From Hymenobacter siberiensis (lineage in GTDB: Bacteria > Bacteroidota > Bacteroidia > Cytophagales > Hymenobacteraceae), in NCBI RefSeq assembly GCF_018967865.2, contig NZ_JAHLZY020000001.1:4278001-4342000 (forward strand): a stretch of DNA of 64,000 bases, in the 5' to 3' direction. Positions 24,946 through 34,499 of this stretch are shown here, piece after piece. The notes beneath the pieces are model-generated. The model searched no databases. It had not been told where the DNA came from and was given only the letters and a program-made list of their open reading frames with translations. Both the position numbers and the translations under genes were made by a program. The stretch's first letter is position 1. Each line of letters opens with the position of its first letter.

Positions 24946-27900
24946 ATGATTCCGGCTACCTCTCTGCAACGTCTCTTCGGCATCAAAGCCAGCGAAACCC
25001 GCACCGTGGGGCTGTTTTTGCTGCACAATTTTCTACTCGGCATCGGCTCGGTGCTGGTGTACGTGGCGGCCAATGTGCTGCTGCTGGAGCACAACCCTGA
25101 GCACAGCCTGCCGCTGGGCTACATCATGGGCGCCCTGGCCATGATGGCCGTGGGAAAAATCTACACGCATTTTGAGCACCACCTGCTGCTGAAAATGCTG
25201 GTCGTGCGCGTGCTGCTAGCCGTGGTAGCCCTCACGGGCGTGCTGGGCGTACTGGTTGTGCTGGGCCATTCGGTGGCGGCGGCAGTGGCCATTATGGCGG
25301 GCTACCGGGTTATCTATCTGCTCACTAACCTGGAGTTCTGGGGCGTGTCGGCGGTGGTGTTTGATGTGCGGCAGAGCAAGCGCCTGTTCAGCATCATCAG
25401 CTCGGGCGATATGCCGGCCAAGGCCCTGGGGGCTATCCTGGCGGCGCTTATCCACGGCGATGCCCAGTTGCCGGTGCTGCTGGGCGTGGCATTTATGGCC
25501 TATCTGGGGGCCTTGTTCACGCTGCGGGCCACCCTCAAGTCGCACGTAGTAGAAGCCACGGCGCGGCCGGTGCGGGCCGTGGCCCAGCCACCAAAGAAGC
25601 TGGTGCAGCAGCTATTTGGCGGCAGTCAGCTGGTGCTGGCCATGTGCCTGAGCCTGGTGGCCATCGCGGCCGTGATTACGGGCGTGGAGTACATGTTTTT
25701 CCTGAACGTGAAGCACAAGTTTCACGAGGCCGAGGACGTGATGCAGTCGGTGGGCTGGATACTGGCGGCCACGTACTTAGCCGCCACGTTCTTCAAGCTG
25801 CTGGTGAGCCGGCAGGCGCTGGAGCGCTACGGCGTACAATGGTCCTTGCGGCTACTGCCAGTGGTAGCGCTGGTGGCGCTGGCCGTGTTCGGCGGTTTCA
25901 AGGTGGCTAGCGGCTACTCGCAAACCGGGCAGCTGGCCTTCTATTGCGGGCTGTACTTGTTGCTGGAAGTGCTGCGGCGCACCGTGTTCGACCCCGTGTT
26001 TCTGGTGCTGTTTCAGCCGCTGGCCCCGCCGCAACGGCTGGCGGCGCACACGCTGGCCAAAGGTTTTTATGAGCCGCTGGGCATGGCCCTCACGGGCGGG
26101 CTGTTCTTCGGCCTGCGTTCGTCGGGCCTGCTCGATGGCGGCCTGCCCCTGGTGTGGATGGGCGCATTATTAGGGCTGGCGCTGCTGTTTTTGCGCCGCA
26201 CCTACCTGAATTATCTGGCCGAATTGAAGGAGGGCCTGGGCCGCCGCTTCGCCGAAACCGCCGAGCTGGCCCTGCCCGATGCCGCCCGCCACGTCGTGCT
26301 GGCCCACCTGCTCAGCCCCCACCCCACCGAGGTGCTGAATGCCGTGGCCTGGCTACGAAAGCACGAGCCAAGGTCGCTGCCCGCCCATGCCCCGCGCCTG
26401 CTCGAACATCCCGACGAGCGCATCCGGCTGGCCCTGCTGGCCACCCCCGAGGCACAACCGCTGCCACTCAACACTTTGGCAGGATTAGCCCAGCACGACC
26501 CGGTTCCGGCAATACGCGAATTAGCCGCCCGCGAATTAGCCACTGCTACCCCACCCGATTCAGTTAGAGCAGTTCAGAATATGCTTTTGACCGGGATTGA
26601 TTTGGCTGCCCGGCAGGGTGCTATTCAGGGATGCCTGACACTGGAAACGGGCAACGTGGCTGCCCGCAAAAGTTTGCGGGCCCTGCTGACCGATACGCAT
26701 CCCGGCGCGCACCAGGCGGCACTGGCACTACTACGTTTCTACCCGCTGGATGTTCAGCAGCAATTGATTGAGCGCCACCTCGCCAGCTCCGAGCCGGAGG
26801 TAGCTCAAGCCGCGCTCCGCGCCATCGGTACCGTGGGTCATCTCGAACTGGCCCACCACCTGCTCGCCGCCCTCGATGATAAGCACCGCTGGGCCGGGGC
26901 CGCCGACAGCCTTGTGGCCCTGGGCCCGGCCGTGGTGCCGCTGCTGCGCCAGGTGCTACTGCAGGAGGCCGAGCCCGCCCACCCGCAGCGCCTGGCCACC
27001 GTGCTCGAACGCCTCGATACCACCGCCAGCCGCGCCGTGCTGCTGGAGCTGGCCCGGCACCCGCACCTGTTTTCGCGCGGGCTGGCGCTGCGGGCGCTGC
27101 GCCGCTTCCCGGCCCGCACCGCCGAGCGGCCCACCTTCGAGCACCTGCTGCGCGAGGAATTCAGCCTGGCCGCGCAGCTGCTGCAAGGCGTGGTGGCCGA
27201 CGGTCGCCCGGCCCTGGCCGCAACCGTCGACTACGAATTGACCCTCTTGCACCAGCGTGTGTTTGGCCTGCTGGCCCTGCTCTACGATGCCGAACTGGTA
27301 GCCACGGCCCAGCGCAACGTGGCCCACGCCGCCCGCGAGCGCCAGGCCAATGCCCTTGAAATCCTCGACAACCTCATCCCCCGACCTGTATACCAGGGCT
27401 TGCAGGCGCTGCTCGACGACTCGCCCGTGGCCGAGAAGGCGCGGCTGTTTGCCGGACTCACGGCGGTACCGACTCCGGCCGCTCATCATCACACCCTGGT
27501 GCCAATGGGCGCCGCCGCCGGCAGCGCCGTGGCCCCACCGCCGCACGTGCACCACTACGCGCCGCCGCCCACGCCCGAGCCACTGCCCACGCTGCTGCTG
27601 CGCCACGGCCACACCGCCTTCACATCCTGGACGCTAAGCCAGGCCCTGCGCCACTGGCAGCCCCTCGAAACCGACGCGACCGCCCTGCTGCGGCCCTACT
27701 GCGCCTCGCCCTACCTGCTGTTACGCGAAAGCGCCGGAGTAGCGGTCCGGGCGCTGGCTGCCCACCGTGGCGTGCCCCTCTCCGAACTTCATCTTCCCCT
27801 CGAAATGAGCCACGCCCACGCCACTTCCGACGCTCGCATTTCTGCCCTGGAGCGGGTGGTGGTGCTGAAAAGCACCGCCCTATTTGCCACCACGCCCGAA

Positions 27901-28269
27901 AACGTGCTCAGTAGTATCGTGCCCATTATGAAGGAGGTAACCTTTCGGGAAGGCGAGGAGATTTTTGCCAAAGGCGACATCGGTACCTCGCTGTTCATCC
28001 TGCACGATGGGCAGGTGGGCATTTTCAACGGCCCGCAGCAGCTGGCCACCTTCGGGCCGGGCGACTTTTTTGGCGAGCTGGCCCTGCTCGATGCCGAGCC
28101 GCGCTCAGCCACGGCGGCGGCCCTGAGCGAAGTACTGGCCTTCCGCATCGACCAGGAAGATTTCTACGACCTGATGGAGGAGCGCGGCGAGGTGCTGCGC
28201 AATATCCTGCGCATGCTGTGCCAGCGCATCAGGGCGCAGAACGAGAAAATGCGCGAGCTGGCGGGGTAG
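24946..28269 (+). CDS. Membrane transporter-like protein with HEAT-like repeats and a C-terminal cyclic-nucleotide-binding domain
   Basis: This 1107-residue protein has three parts. Residues 1-430 hold about ten to twelve membrane segments resembling the Npt/ADP-ATP translocase branch of the MFS. Residues about 440-960 form helical HEAT-like repeats, for example LAHLLSPHPTEVLNAVAWLR and IRLALLATPEA. The last 140 residues are a cNMP-binding domain with the phosphate cassette FGELALLDAEPRSATAAAL, including the Glu and Arg that contact the nucleotide. The ATG at 24946 is chosen because the upstream in-frame segment is repeat DNA. It is convergent with a receiver-cyclase gene at 28352, whose product could be its ligand (inference). 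Transport substrate is unknown. Confidence 0.82.
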   Translation: MIPATSLQRLFGIKASETRTVGLFLLHNFLLGIGSVLVYVAANVLLLEHNPEHSLPLGYIMGALAMMAVGKIYTHFEHHLLLKMLVVRVLLAVVALTGVLGVLVVLGHSVAAAVAIMAGYRVIYLLTNLEFWGVSAVVFDVRQSKRLFSIISSGDMPAKALGAILAALIHGDAQLPVLLGVAFMAYLGALFTLRATLKSHVVEATARPVRAVAQPPKKLVQQLFGGSQLVLAMCLSLVAIAAVITGVEYMFFLNVKHKFHEAEDVMQSVGWILAATYLAATFFKLLVSRQALERYGVQWSLRLLPVVALVALAVFGGFKVASGYSQTGQLAFYCGLYLLLEVLRRTVFDPVFLVLFQPLAPPQRLAAHTLAKGFYEPLGMALTGGLFFGLRSSGLLDGGLPLVWMGALLGLALLFLRRTYLNYLAELKEGLGRRFAETAELALPDAARHVVLAHLLSPHPTEVLNAVAWLRKHEPRSLPAHAPRLLEHPDERIRLALLATPEAQPLPLNTLAGLAQHDPVPAIRELAARELATATPPDSVRAVQNMLLTGIDLAARQGAIQGCLTLETGNVAARKSLRALLTDTHPGAHQAALALLRFYPLDVQQQLIERHLASSEPEVAQAALRAIGTVGHLELAHHLLAALDDKHRWAGAADSLVALGPAVVPLLRQVLLQEAEPAHPQRLATVLERLDTTASRAVLLELARHPHLFSRGLALRALRRFPARTAERPTFEHLLREEFSLAAQLLQGVVADGRPALAATVDYELTLLHQRVFGLLALLYDAELVATAQRNVAHAARERQANALEILDNLIPRPVYQGLQALLDDSPVAEKARLFAGLTAVPTPAAHHHTLVPMGAAAGSAVAPPPHVHHYAPPPTPEPLPTLLLRHGHTAFTSWTLSQALRHWQPLETDATALLRPYCASPYLLLRESAGVAVRALAAHRGVPLSELHLPLEMSHAHATSDARISALERVVVLKSTALFATTPENVLSSIVPIMKEVTFREGEEIFAKGDIGTSLFILHDGQVGIFNGPQQLATFGPGDFFGELALLDAEPRSATAAALSEVLAFRIDQEDFYDLMEERGEVLRNILRMLCQRIRAQNEKMRELAG

Positions 28270-28299
28270 AGGTCTGAGTTGGGTTTAGGGTATAAAACA

Positions 28300-28331
28300 A
28301 CGTCATGCTTCGGCTGCGCTCAGCATGACGT
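28300..28331. terminator. Short hairpin between convergent genes (family A remnant)
   Basis: ACGTCATGCT and AGCATGACGT form a perfect 10-bp stem around a 12-nt loop, midway between the convergent transporter and cyclase genes. The sequence is that of the outer ends of family A repeats. No T run is present, so termination in both directions is plausible but unproven. Confidence 0.5.
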
Positions 28332-28351
28332 GCTCTGATTAGCGCTATTCC

Positions 28352-29398
28352 CTACTCCATTACTTCGTAAATCTTTACCGGCAACGCCTTGTTCTTGAGT
28401 ACTACCTCATCAACATACTGGCAGTGAAAGGACCCTTTCACCTTAAAATACACGGCTTCGCTGATGATAACCTGGCCGGCTTTGGCGGCCGACTGCAGAC
28501 GCTGCGACATATTCACGACGTCGCCAATCACAGTGTAATCCAGGCGTTTGAGGGAGGCGGAGCCGATGTTGCCGGATACGACTTCGCCGGTGTTCACGCC
28601 GATGCTCACTTTGGGGCGGTAGTCGAAGCCGGGGGGCAGCGGGGCCTGGCTCTGCTGGAGCGCGGTGCGGGCCGAGAGAGCCGCATCGATGGCGCGGTCT
28701 AGGTGGTGCTCGCCCCGGAACACGGCCATCACGGCATCGCCCATGAACTTATCGACGTGGCCGCCCTGGGAAATAAACTCCTTCACTACCAAGTCAAAAT
28801 ACGTGTTGAGCAGGCTCACCACGTCGGTGGGCGGCAGCTTTTCGGCCAGCGAGGTAAAGCCGCAGATATCGAGAAAAACCACGGTGGCTTCCACAGTTTC
28901 GGAGGCCAGGAGGCGGTTTTCGAAGTCGGGCCGCGTCATGAAATTGAGCACGGTTTCATCGACGTACATCTTCAGGATGTTGTTTTCCTGGATGGCGCGG
29001 AGCGTGTCGCGCAGCTGGCGCACCTGCTCGGCGGTTTTTTCGATGGTGAGTTCCAGGTCGGCAAAATCGACGGGTTTCACCACGAAATCGAACGCGCCCC
29101 GGTTCATGGCGATGCGCAGGTTGCCCATGTCGCCGTAGGCCGATACGATGACCGTTTTCATGGCCGGGTACTCGGTGTGGGTGTGGGTGAGCAGGGTGAG
29201 GCCATCCATCACCGGCATGTTGATGTCGGAGAGAATGACATCGGTATCCGGATTTTCGAGGATGCGGTCGAGGGCTTCCTGGCCGTTGGTGGCGAAGACA
29301 AACTCGTAGGTACTCTCCCGGATTTTGCGCCGAAACTTCTGCTTGATAAGCAGTTCGAGGTCGGCTTCGTCATCGACCACCAGAATCTTGGTTTTCAT
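28352..29398 (-). CDS. Response regulator with class III adenylate/guanylate cyclase output
   Basis: This 348-residue cytoplasmic protein has a receiver domain (residues about 3-120) with phospho-acceptor Asp58 in LSDINMP and the conserved Lys in VVKPVDF. A class III cyclase domain spans residues about 168-345. Metal-binding Asp177 (FLDICGF) and Asp221 (FMGDAVM), Lys217, Thr289 (DYTVIGD) and the Asn296/Arg300 pair (NMSQR) are all present, so it should be active. The Lys/Thr specificity pair is typical of bacterial class IIIb adenylate cyclases, making cAMP the likelier product. It is the last gene of the kinase array and so the probable output. It is convergent with a cNMP-binding transporter gene. 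Confidence 0.92.
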   Translation of the reverse strand: MKTKILVVDDEADLELLIKQKFRRKIRESTYEFVFATNGQEALDRILENPDTDVILSDINMPVMDGLTLLTHTHTEYPAMKTVIVSAYGDMGNLRIAMNRGAFDFVVKPVDFADLELTIEKTAEQVRQLRDTLRAIQENNILKMYVDETVLNFMTRPDFENRLLASETVEATVVFLDICGFTSLAEKLPPTDVVSLLNTYFDLVVKEFISQGGHVDKFMGDAVMAVFRGEHHLDRAIDAALSARTALQQSQAPLPPGFDYRPKVSIGVNTGEVVSGNIGSASLKRLDYTVIGDVVNMSQRLQSAAKAGQVIISEAVYFKVKGSFHCQYVDEVVLKNKALPVKIYEVME

Positions 29399-29484
29399 AA
29401 GGATTGGCAGAAGGCCGAATAGTTGGACAAAAATACGTCGGAAAAGGATGGCACTTAGATTACCGCTCCCCTTTCTATGTTGGC

Positions 29485-29862
29485 TTAGGGCAGCAGGTGC
29501 TGAAGCTTTTCCTTGAGCACGGCAAAATCGACGGGCTTGGTCAGAAAATCGTTGGCCCCCAGGCTCATGGCCTGCTGGTAGCTGGCATTGTCGCCGTAGG
29601 CCGTAATCATTATCATGGTGGTGGGCGGCATCTCAAACTCCTCCTTGACGTGGCCGAGCAGGTCGAGGCCGCTCATGCCGGGCATGTTGATGTCGGAGAG
29701 AATGATGAGCACCTCGGATTGGTGGGCGCGCAGATACGTCAGGGCTTCCTCGCCCGAAAAAGCGAAGCTGAAGCTCATCTCGCCGTTGCGGATTTCGCGG
29801 CGAAAGCGCTGCAAAAACAGGTCGCGCACATCGGTTTCATCATCAACAACCAGAATTTGCAT
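29485..29862 (-). CDS. Single-domain response regulator (receiver only)
   Basis: This 125-residue protein is a lone receiver domain with acidic pair DDE, phospho-acceptor Asp57 in LSDINMP, and the conserved Thr/Ala-Tyr and Lys positions in MITAYGD and LTKPVDF. It closely resembles the receiver of the next gene, the cyclase, and has no output domain. Such proteins usually shuttle or sink phosphoryl groups or act through protein binding. It follows the last kinase of the array by 51 bp, so it is the first receiver encoded after eight kinases. Confidence 0.93.
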   Translation of the reverse strand: MQILVVDDETDVRDLFLQRFRREIRNGEMSFSFAFSGEEALTYLRAHQSEVLIILSDINMPGMSGLDLLGHVKEEFEMPPTTMIMITAYGDNASYQQAMSLGANDFLTKPVDFAVLKEKLQHLLP

Positions 29863-29913
29863 GGGGCGGAGGCTGGAAAAGTAGTCGGGGCCAAAGGTAG
29901 GGCGCGGACCGGC

Positions 29914-31908
29914 TTAGGCCGGCAGGCGGATGAGGAATTCGGTGCCCTCGCCCTCGCGGGTTTCTAAGGTGAGGGTGCCGCCGTGGCCCTTAGTCACTAT
30001 TTCGTGGCTCATGGACAGGCCCAGGCCCGTGCCCTCGCCCACGGGCTTGGTGGTGAAAAACGGCTGGAATATTTTGGCTTTCACCTTGTCAGACATGCCC
30101 GTACCATTGTCGCGAATGCTGATTTCGACCTGTTCCGCCACCACCCGGCTACTCACCGTGAGGGCCGGCTGGTACCCGGGCCCAGAGTGGCGGCGCTGGC
30201 GCTGCTGCATGGCATGAAAGGCGTTGGTAAACAGGTTAATGAGAACCCGAATCAGGTCCTGCGTCACCACCGACATTGGCGGCAGGGCGGGGTCGAGCCG
30301 GGTGATAAACTCGGCGTTAAAATCTTTATCCTTCGTGCGCAGGCCCTGGTAGGCCAGGCACAGGCTTTCCTCGATGAGGGAGTTGAGGTTGGTGGGCTCG
30401 CGCTGGCCGCTGCCGGTGCGGGAGTGCTCCAGCATGCCCTTGATGATGGACGTGGCCCGCTGCCCGTGCTGGCTGATTTGCTGCAGGTTCAGCTTCAGGC
30501 CATCCAGAATTTCGCGTTCCAGGGTGATGTCGCGGGCGGAGTTGTGGGGGGCGCCGTTGATTTCGTCTACCAGCTCGGCACTTACTTCGGCGAAGTTTTT
30601 CACGAAGTTGAGCGGGTTTTGCAGCTCGTGGGCAATGCCAGCCGTGAGCTCGCCCAGAAAGGCCATTTTCTCGCGCTGCACCAGCTGGTCCTGGGCCGTT
30701 TTGAGCTCGGCCAGCGACTGCTCCAGCGCCATGCGGGCGCGCCGCTGCTGGCGGCCGTGCCGGGCCAGAATCACGGCCAGCACCAGCAGGCCCACCAGCC
30801 CGGCCACCAGCGCGGCAGTGCGGTAGCGGGCCCGCAGCGCGGCATGGCTGGCGGCCACTTCCTGCGTGCGCTGCTGCTCGCGGTAGTTGAGGCTTTGCAG
30901 GCGCATCACCTTCTCCTGGCCAAACAGCGTGTCCTTCATCACCAGCATGAGGCTCTGGTACTTGAGGGCGCTGTCGGGGCGGCCGCGCTGTTTAAAATCC
31001 TTGGTAAGCAGCGTGCTGGCGTTGAGCACGCCGCGCAGAAAACCATTGTTCTGGGCCGCCTGGCAGCCCAGCCGGGCGTAGTAAATACTGGAATCGGGCT
31101 GCCCGGTTTGCTGGTACAGCTCGGCCAAGCCCACGTAGGCGAAATTGAGGCTGCGCAGGTGGTGTACCTTCTTCGACTCGGCGATGCTTTGGCGGTAGTA
31201 CGTGCGGGCCGGCGCCACCTGGCCGCTCTTGCGGGCCACGTTGCCCAGGCCGTACAGAATGTAGTTGGTGGGGGTGTGCAGGCGGCGGGCCAGGGCGTAG
31301 GCGCGTTCCTGAAAAATCCGGGCCGAATCGAGCTGGCCGAACAAGTCATACGCCAGGCCAATGTTGCTCAGCTCAATCACCGTGCGGTACTCGTCGTGCA
31401 GCTGCTCGCCAATTTTCAGGGCCCGGAAGTAGTAGGCCAGGCCTTGGCGCTTGTCGCGCAAGTACACGTAGATTATGCCGATGCTGCGCAGGTTCTGGGC
31501 AATCAGGCCCTGGTCGTGGGTGGTTTCGGCAATGTGCAAGGACTGCTGAAACACCTCCAGCGAGCGCGCCAGGTTGCTCTCGCGCAGGGCGGCCCCCAGG
31601 CGGTTGAGGGCCGCGCCCTCGCCCTGCCGGTAATGGATGCGGCGGGCCAGAGCCAAGGCCTTGTTGGCGTACACGGCGGCCGAGTCGGTGTGCTGGGTCC
31701 AGAGCTGGTCGCTGATTTGGCAGAGCAGCGTCACGCGGTTGAAGTCGGTCTGGGGCAGCGTCAGCAGGTGGCGCAGGCTGTCTACGGCCACTCCCGGCGA
31801 CGGGATTCCGGCCACCACCGGCTTTGGGCCGGCTACCAGCACAGCCAACCAGATGCCCAGCCAGCCAAGCCTACGGAAAGCTGAAATCCGGGAAATAATA
31901 GAAATCAA
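29914..31908 (-). CDS. TPR sensor histidine kinase (array member 8, HK8)
   Basis: This 664-residue protein has an N-terminal signal or anchor segment, about eight TPRs outside the membrane (residues about 60-330), and one transmembrane helix (about residues 370-387, ALVAGLVGLLVLAVILA). A coiled coil, the HisKA domain with phospho-acceptor His427 in [13 protein letters not shown], and the HATPase domain (N box LINLFTNAFHAM, D box RDNGTGM, G box [14 protein letters not shown]) follow. All kinase boxes are intact. Its sensor is not closely related to the A/B types at 32110-41427. It is the array member nearest the two receiver genes, so it may be the original partner. Confidence 0.92.
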   Translation of the reverse strand: MISIISRISAFRRLGWLGIWLAVLVAGPKPVVAGIPSPGVAVDSLRHLLTLPQTDFNRVTLLCQISDQLWTQHTDSAAVYANKALALARRIHYRQGEGAALNRLGAALRESNLARSLEVFQQSLHIAETTHDQGLIAQNLRSIGIIYVYLRDKRQGLAYYFRALKIGEQLHDEYRTVIELSNIGLAYDLFGQLDSARIFQERAYALARRLHTPTNYILYGLGNVARKSGQVAPARTYYRQSIAESKKVHHLRSLNFAYVGLAELYQQTGQPDSSIYYARLGCQAAQNNGFLRGVLNASTLLTKDFKQRGRPDSALKYQSLMLVMKDTLFGQEKVMRLQSLNYREQQRTQEVAASHAALRARYRTAALVAGLVGLLVLAVILARHGRQQRRARMALEQSLAELKTAQDQLVQREKMAFLGELTAGIAHELQNPLNFVKNFAEVSAELVDEINGAPHNSARDITLEREILDGLKLNLQQISQHGQRATSIIKGMLEHSRTGSGQREPTNLNSLIEESLCLAYQGLRTKDKDFNAEFITRLDPALPPMSVVTQDLIRVLINLFTNAFHAMQQRQRRHSGPGYQPALTVSSRVVAEQVEISIRDNGTGMSDKVKAKIFQPFFTTKPVGEGTGLGLSMSHEIVTKGHGGTLTLETREGEGTEFLIRLPA

Positions 31909-32109
31909 CGAATTGGTTCTAAGGGGAAAAAAAGTGACTGATACCGCCGGCGCTTATTCACCAAGCCACCGGCCAAAGCCCCGCCCAAACCGCCAAATAC
32001 AGCCAATGGTTCAGTAGCTTAGCAGTGAAATCCTGTGGTAGAACCAGAAAAGAGAGCAGCACAGCGGCTGGTGTGCCGAGCAAGGCCGGGCCGGAGGCAT
32101 TGCCAGTAA

Positions 32110-34497
32110 TCAGCCTGTTTGATTAATAGGCAAGCTAATCAGAAACTTGGTAAAACTGCCTTCCTCCGACGTCACGGAGAGCGTGCCGCCGTGGCCCTGC
32201 GTCACAATATCATAGCTCAGCGACAGGCCCAGGCCCGTGCCCTCGCCGGTGGGCTTGGTGGTGAAAAAAGGCTGAAATATTTTGGCCCGCACGGCCTCGG
32301 GAATGCCCTGGCCGTTGTCGCGCACCCGGATTTCCACCTTCTCACCCACCCGCCGGGTGCTGATGCCCACGGTGGGCGCGTAGCCGGCCACGCCGCGCTG
32401 CTGGCGCTGGCGCACGGCATAAAACGCGTTGCTGAGCAGGTTGAGCAGCACCCGGCCCAGGTCCTGGGCAATAACCTCGACAGGCGGCAGGACGGGGTCG
32501 AAATCGGGCTTGAGCGTGGCGTTGAAGGTTTTGTCTTTGGCGCGCAGGCCGTGGTAGGCCAGGCGCAGGTACTCGTCGGCCAGCTGGTTGAGGTTGGTGG
32601 GCGTGCGCTCGCCGGAGCTGGTGCGCGAGTGCTCCAGCATGCCCCGCACAATGCTGGCCGCCCGCCCGCCGTGCTGGCTGATTTTGAGCAGGTTCTGCTT
32701 GAGGTCGGTCAGCAGCTCGGCTTCCAGCTCCAGGTCGCGGTCGGGTTTCTGTTGCTCTTCTTCCAGCTCGGTGATGAGCTCGGCGCTGACCTCGGCAAAG
32801 TTATTAACGAAGTTCAACGGGTTCTGAATCTCGTGGGCAATGCCCGCCGTGAGCTCGCCCAAACTCGCCATCTTCTCGGCCTGAATGAGCTGGGCCTGCG
32901 TGGTGCGCAGCTCCGTCAGGGAGGCGTCGAGCTGGTCGCGCTGGGTCTGCAGGCCTTGTTTCTGATGGGTGACGGCCGCGTTGAGCTCGTTGAGCTACTC
33001 GTTGGCGAACTGCTTTTGGCGGTTGGCGCGCCAGAGGACGAAGCCCAGGCCCGCCAGCAACGCCAGCACCGCCAGCGTGGCCCCCAGCAGCAGGCGCTGG
33101 CGGCGGGCGCGGGCGGCGTCCTGCACCTGGGCCAAGCGCAAGGCGGCGATGCGCTGCTGCTGGGCCTGCTCGGCACGCTCGGCTTCGTAGCCGGCCACGT
33201 GAAAGGCGCCTTGCTGGGTGCTGAGCGAGTCGCTCAGGGCCAAGCCGAGGCGGGCGTAGCGGCCGGCGGGTTCGGTTTGCCCACGCTGGACGTAGAAGTC
33301 GGCCAGCGCGCGCAGGTAGGACAGCCGCAGGGGCACCAGCTTGGCTTCGCGGGCCTTGCGGTAGGCCGTGAGCCAATCGGTTTCGGCGCGGACCGGCTCG
33401 TTACGGGCGACGTAGTAGCGCGCCCAGGTGGCATCGAGCTCAAAGGAGCCGTTGGAGGAAGTGAGGCCCATCTTGAGCGAATCGGCCAAGTGCTGCGCCC
33501 GCACCAGCAGGGGTCTGGCATCGGCTACGCGGCCTATGTCGAGCAGCACCGCGCTTTCGGCCACCAGCCCATAGGCACGCATCTGAAGCACGAAACTGGC
33601 CATGTCGCGGAGGGTGTCAGCGGGGCTATTCGCCCCCGAGAGCCGGGCGTAGCGCAGGGCAGCGGGGTAGTCGTGCAACTGGCGATAGGCCTGGGCCATG
33701 CCCCGGTAAGTGTACGCCAGGGAGGAGGTGAGCCGGTCGTACCGGGAGGGGTGTGCAGCCAGCAAGGAGCGGTGTACAGCCAGCGACTTGCGCAGATAGT
33801 ACAGGGCCTTGGCCGAGTTGCCCCATTCGGCGTAGCAGTAGCCGACCACTTTCAACTCATTTTCTTGAAACCACCGGTCGTAGGTGACGGCCAAGTCCGC
33901 CGCGCGCAGGTAGTGGCTGATGGCCCGGTTGTAATCTCCCTGTTCCAAGAAAGGGCCGCCCAGCGCATGGTAGCTGCGGGAAGTGTTTTCCCGGGCACCG
34001 CGGGCTTGGTACCGTGCCAGCTTGGCTTCGAAATAGGCTGTTTGCGCCGCCCGCTGCTTGAGCCGTCGGAAATAAGACGCCACCGCTGCGAGTACGAACG
34101 GAATGGGCCGCCCCACGCGGTCGAACACTTCGACCGCCGCCCGCATGCTGTCGAGGGCGCGCGCGGGCTCCGCCTGGGCGAGCCGCGCCGCAGCATAGCT
34201 CAGGCGGAAGGCGGGGGCATCAGGACGCTGCTGCCGGCGCGTGAGCTGCACCAACTCCCCTAATTGTGGGCCTAAAGACACGTTAAAGAGGAGGCTCGGA
34301 GTATCGTAGAGGTGCAGCAGGGTGCGCAGTCGGGCCGTATCGGCGCGCTGGGTGGCCAGCACCCGGCGCAGCGAGTCCGGGTTGGCCTCCCAGTAGCGGC
34401 GGCTGGACTGGGCGGCCAGCGGGCCGCTGAGCAGCAGGAGGAACACCAGCGGCAGCCAGCACCGGCGGGCCGGCGGGCGTGGGGGAAAAGAGGACAC
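32110..34497 (-). pseudogene. TPR histidine kinase of type A, split by an in-frame amber codon (HK7)
   Basis: One frame runs from a GTG at 34497 to 32110 but has TAG at 32995-32997 (codon 501), just after the transmembrane helix. The close paralogue at 36764-39133 reads ANEQLNE where this gene reads ANE*LNE, so a single CAG to TAG change is responsible. The upstream 500-residue part keeps the signal peptide, TPR sensor and membrane helix. The downstream part has an ATG at 32871 that would give a 253-residue soluble kinase (MASLGELTAG, His555 in joined numbering) with all catalytic boxes intact. Loss of function, two separate products or read-through are all possible. Its last 60 residues (ending SLPINQTG) differ from the array's usual SLPA end. 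Confidence 0.85.
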
Positions 34498-34499
34498 GG

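Noticed and set aside
24946..28269. Calling the large membrane protein an ATP/ADP translocase
   Set aside because: Only the overall membrane layout resembles that family. Substrate residues could not be verified by eye, so only a transporter-like label is given.
7738..32997. Two in-frame TAG codons at probable Gln positions (ilvA and HK7), hinting at TAG recoded as glutamine
   Set aside because: Many intact genes here end in TAG at the expected length (for example the YeiH-type transporter, the PorE-like protein and the LytTR regulator). General read-through would extend them all. Independent C-to-T changes are simpler.
32119..34263. Very long plus-strand frame (714 codons) opposite the split kinase, with similar ones opposite other kinases and the ilv genes
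   Set aside because: Antisense frames stay open in GC-rich genes. Their products are rich in His, Gly, Arg and Ala, match no family, and the real minus-strand genes have clear domains.
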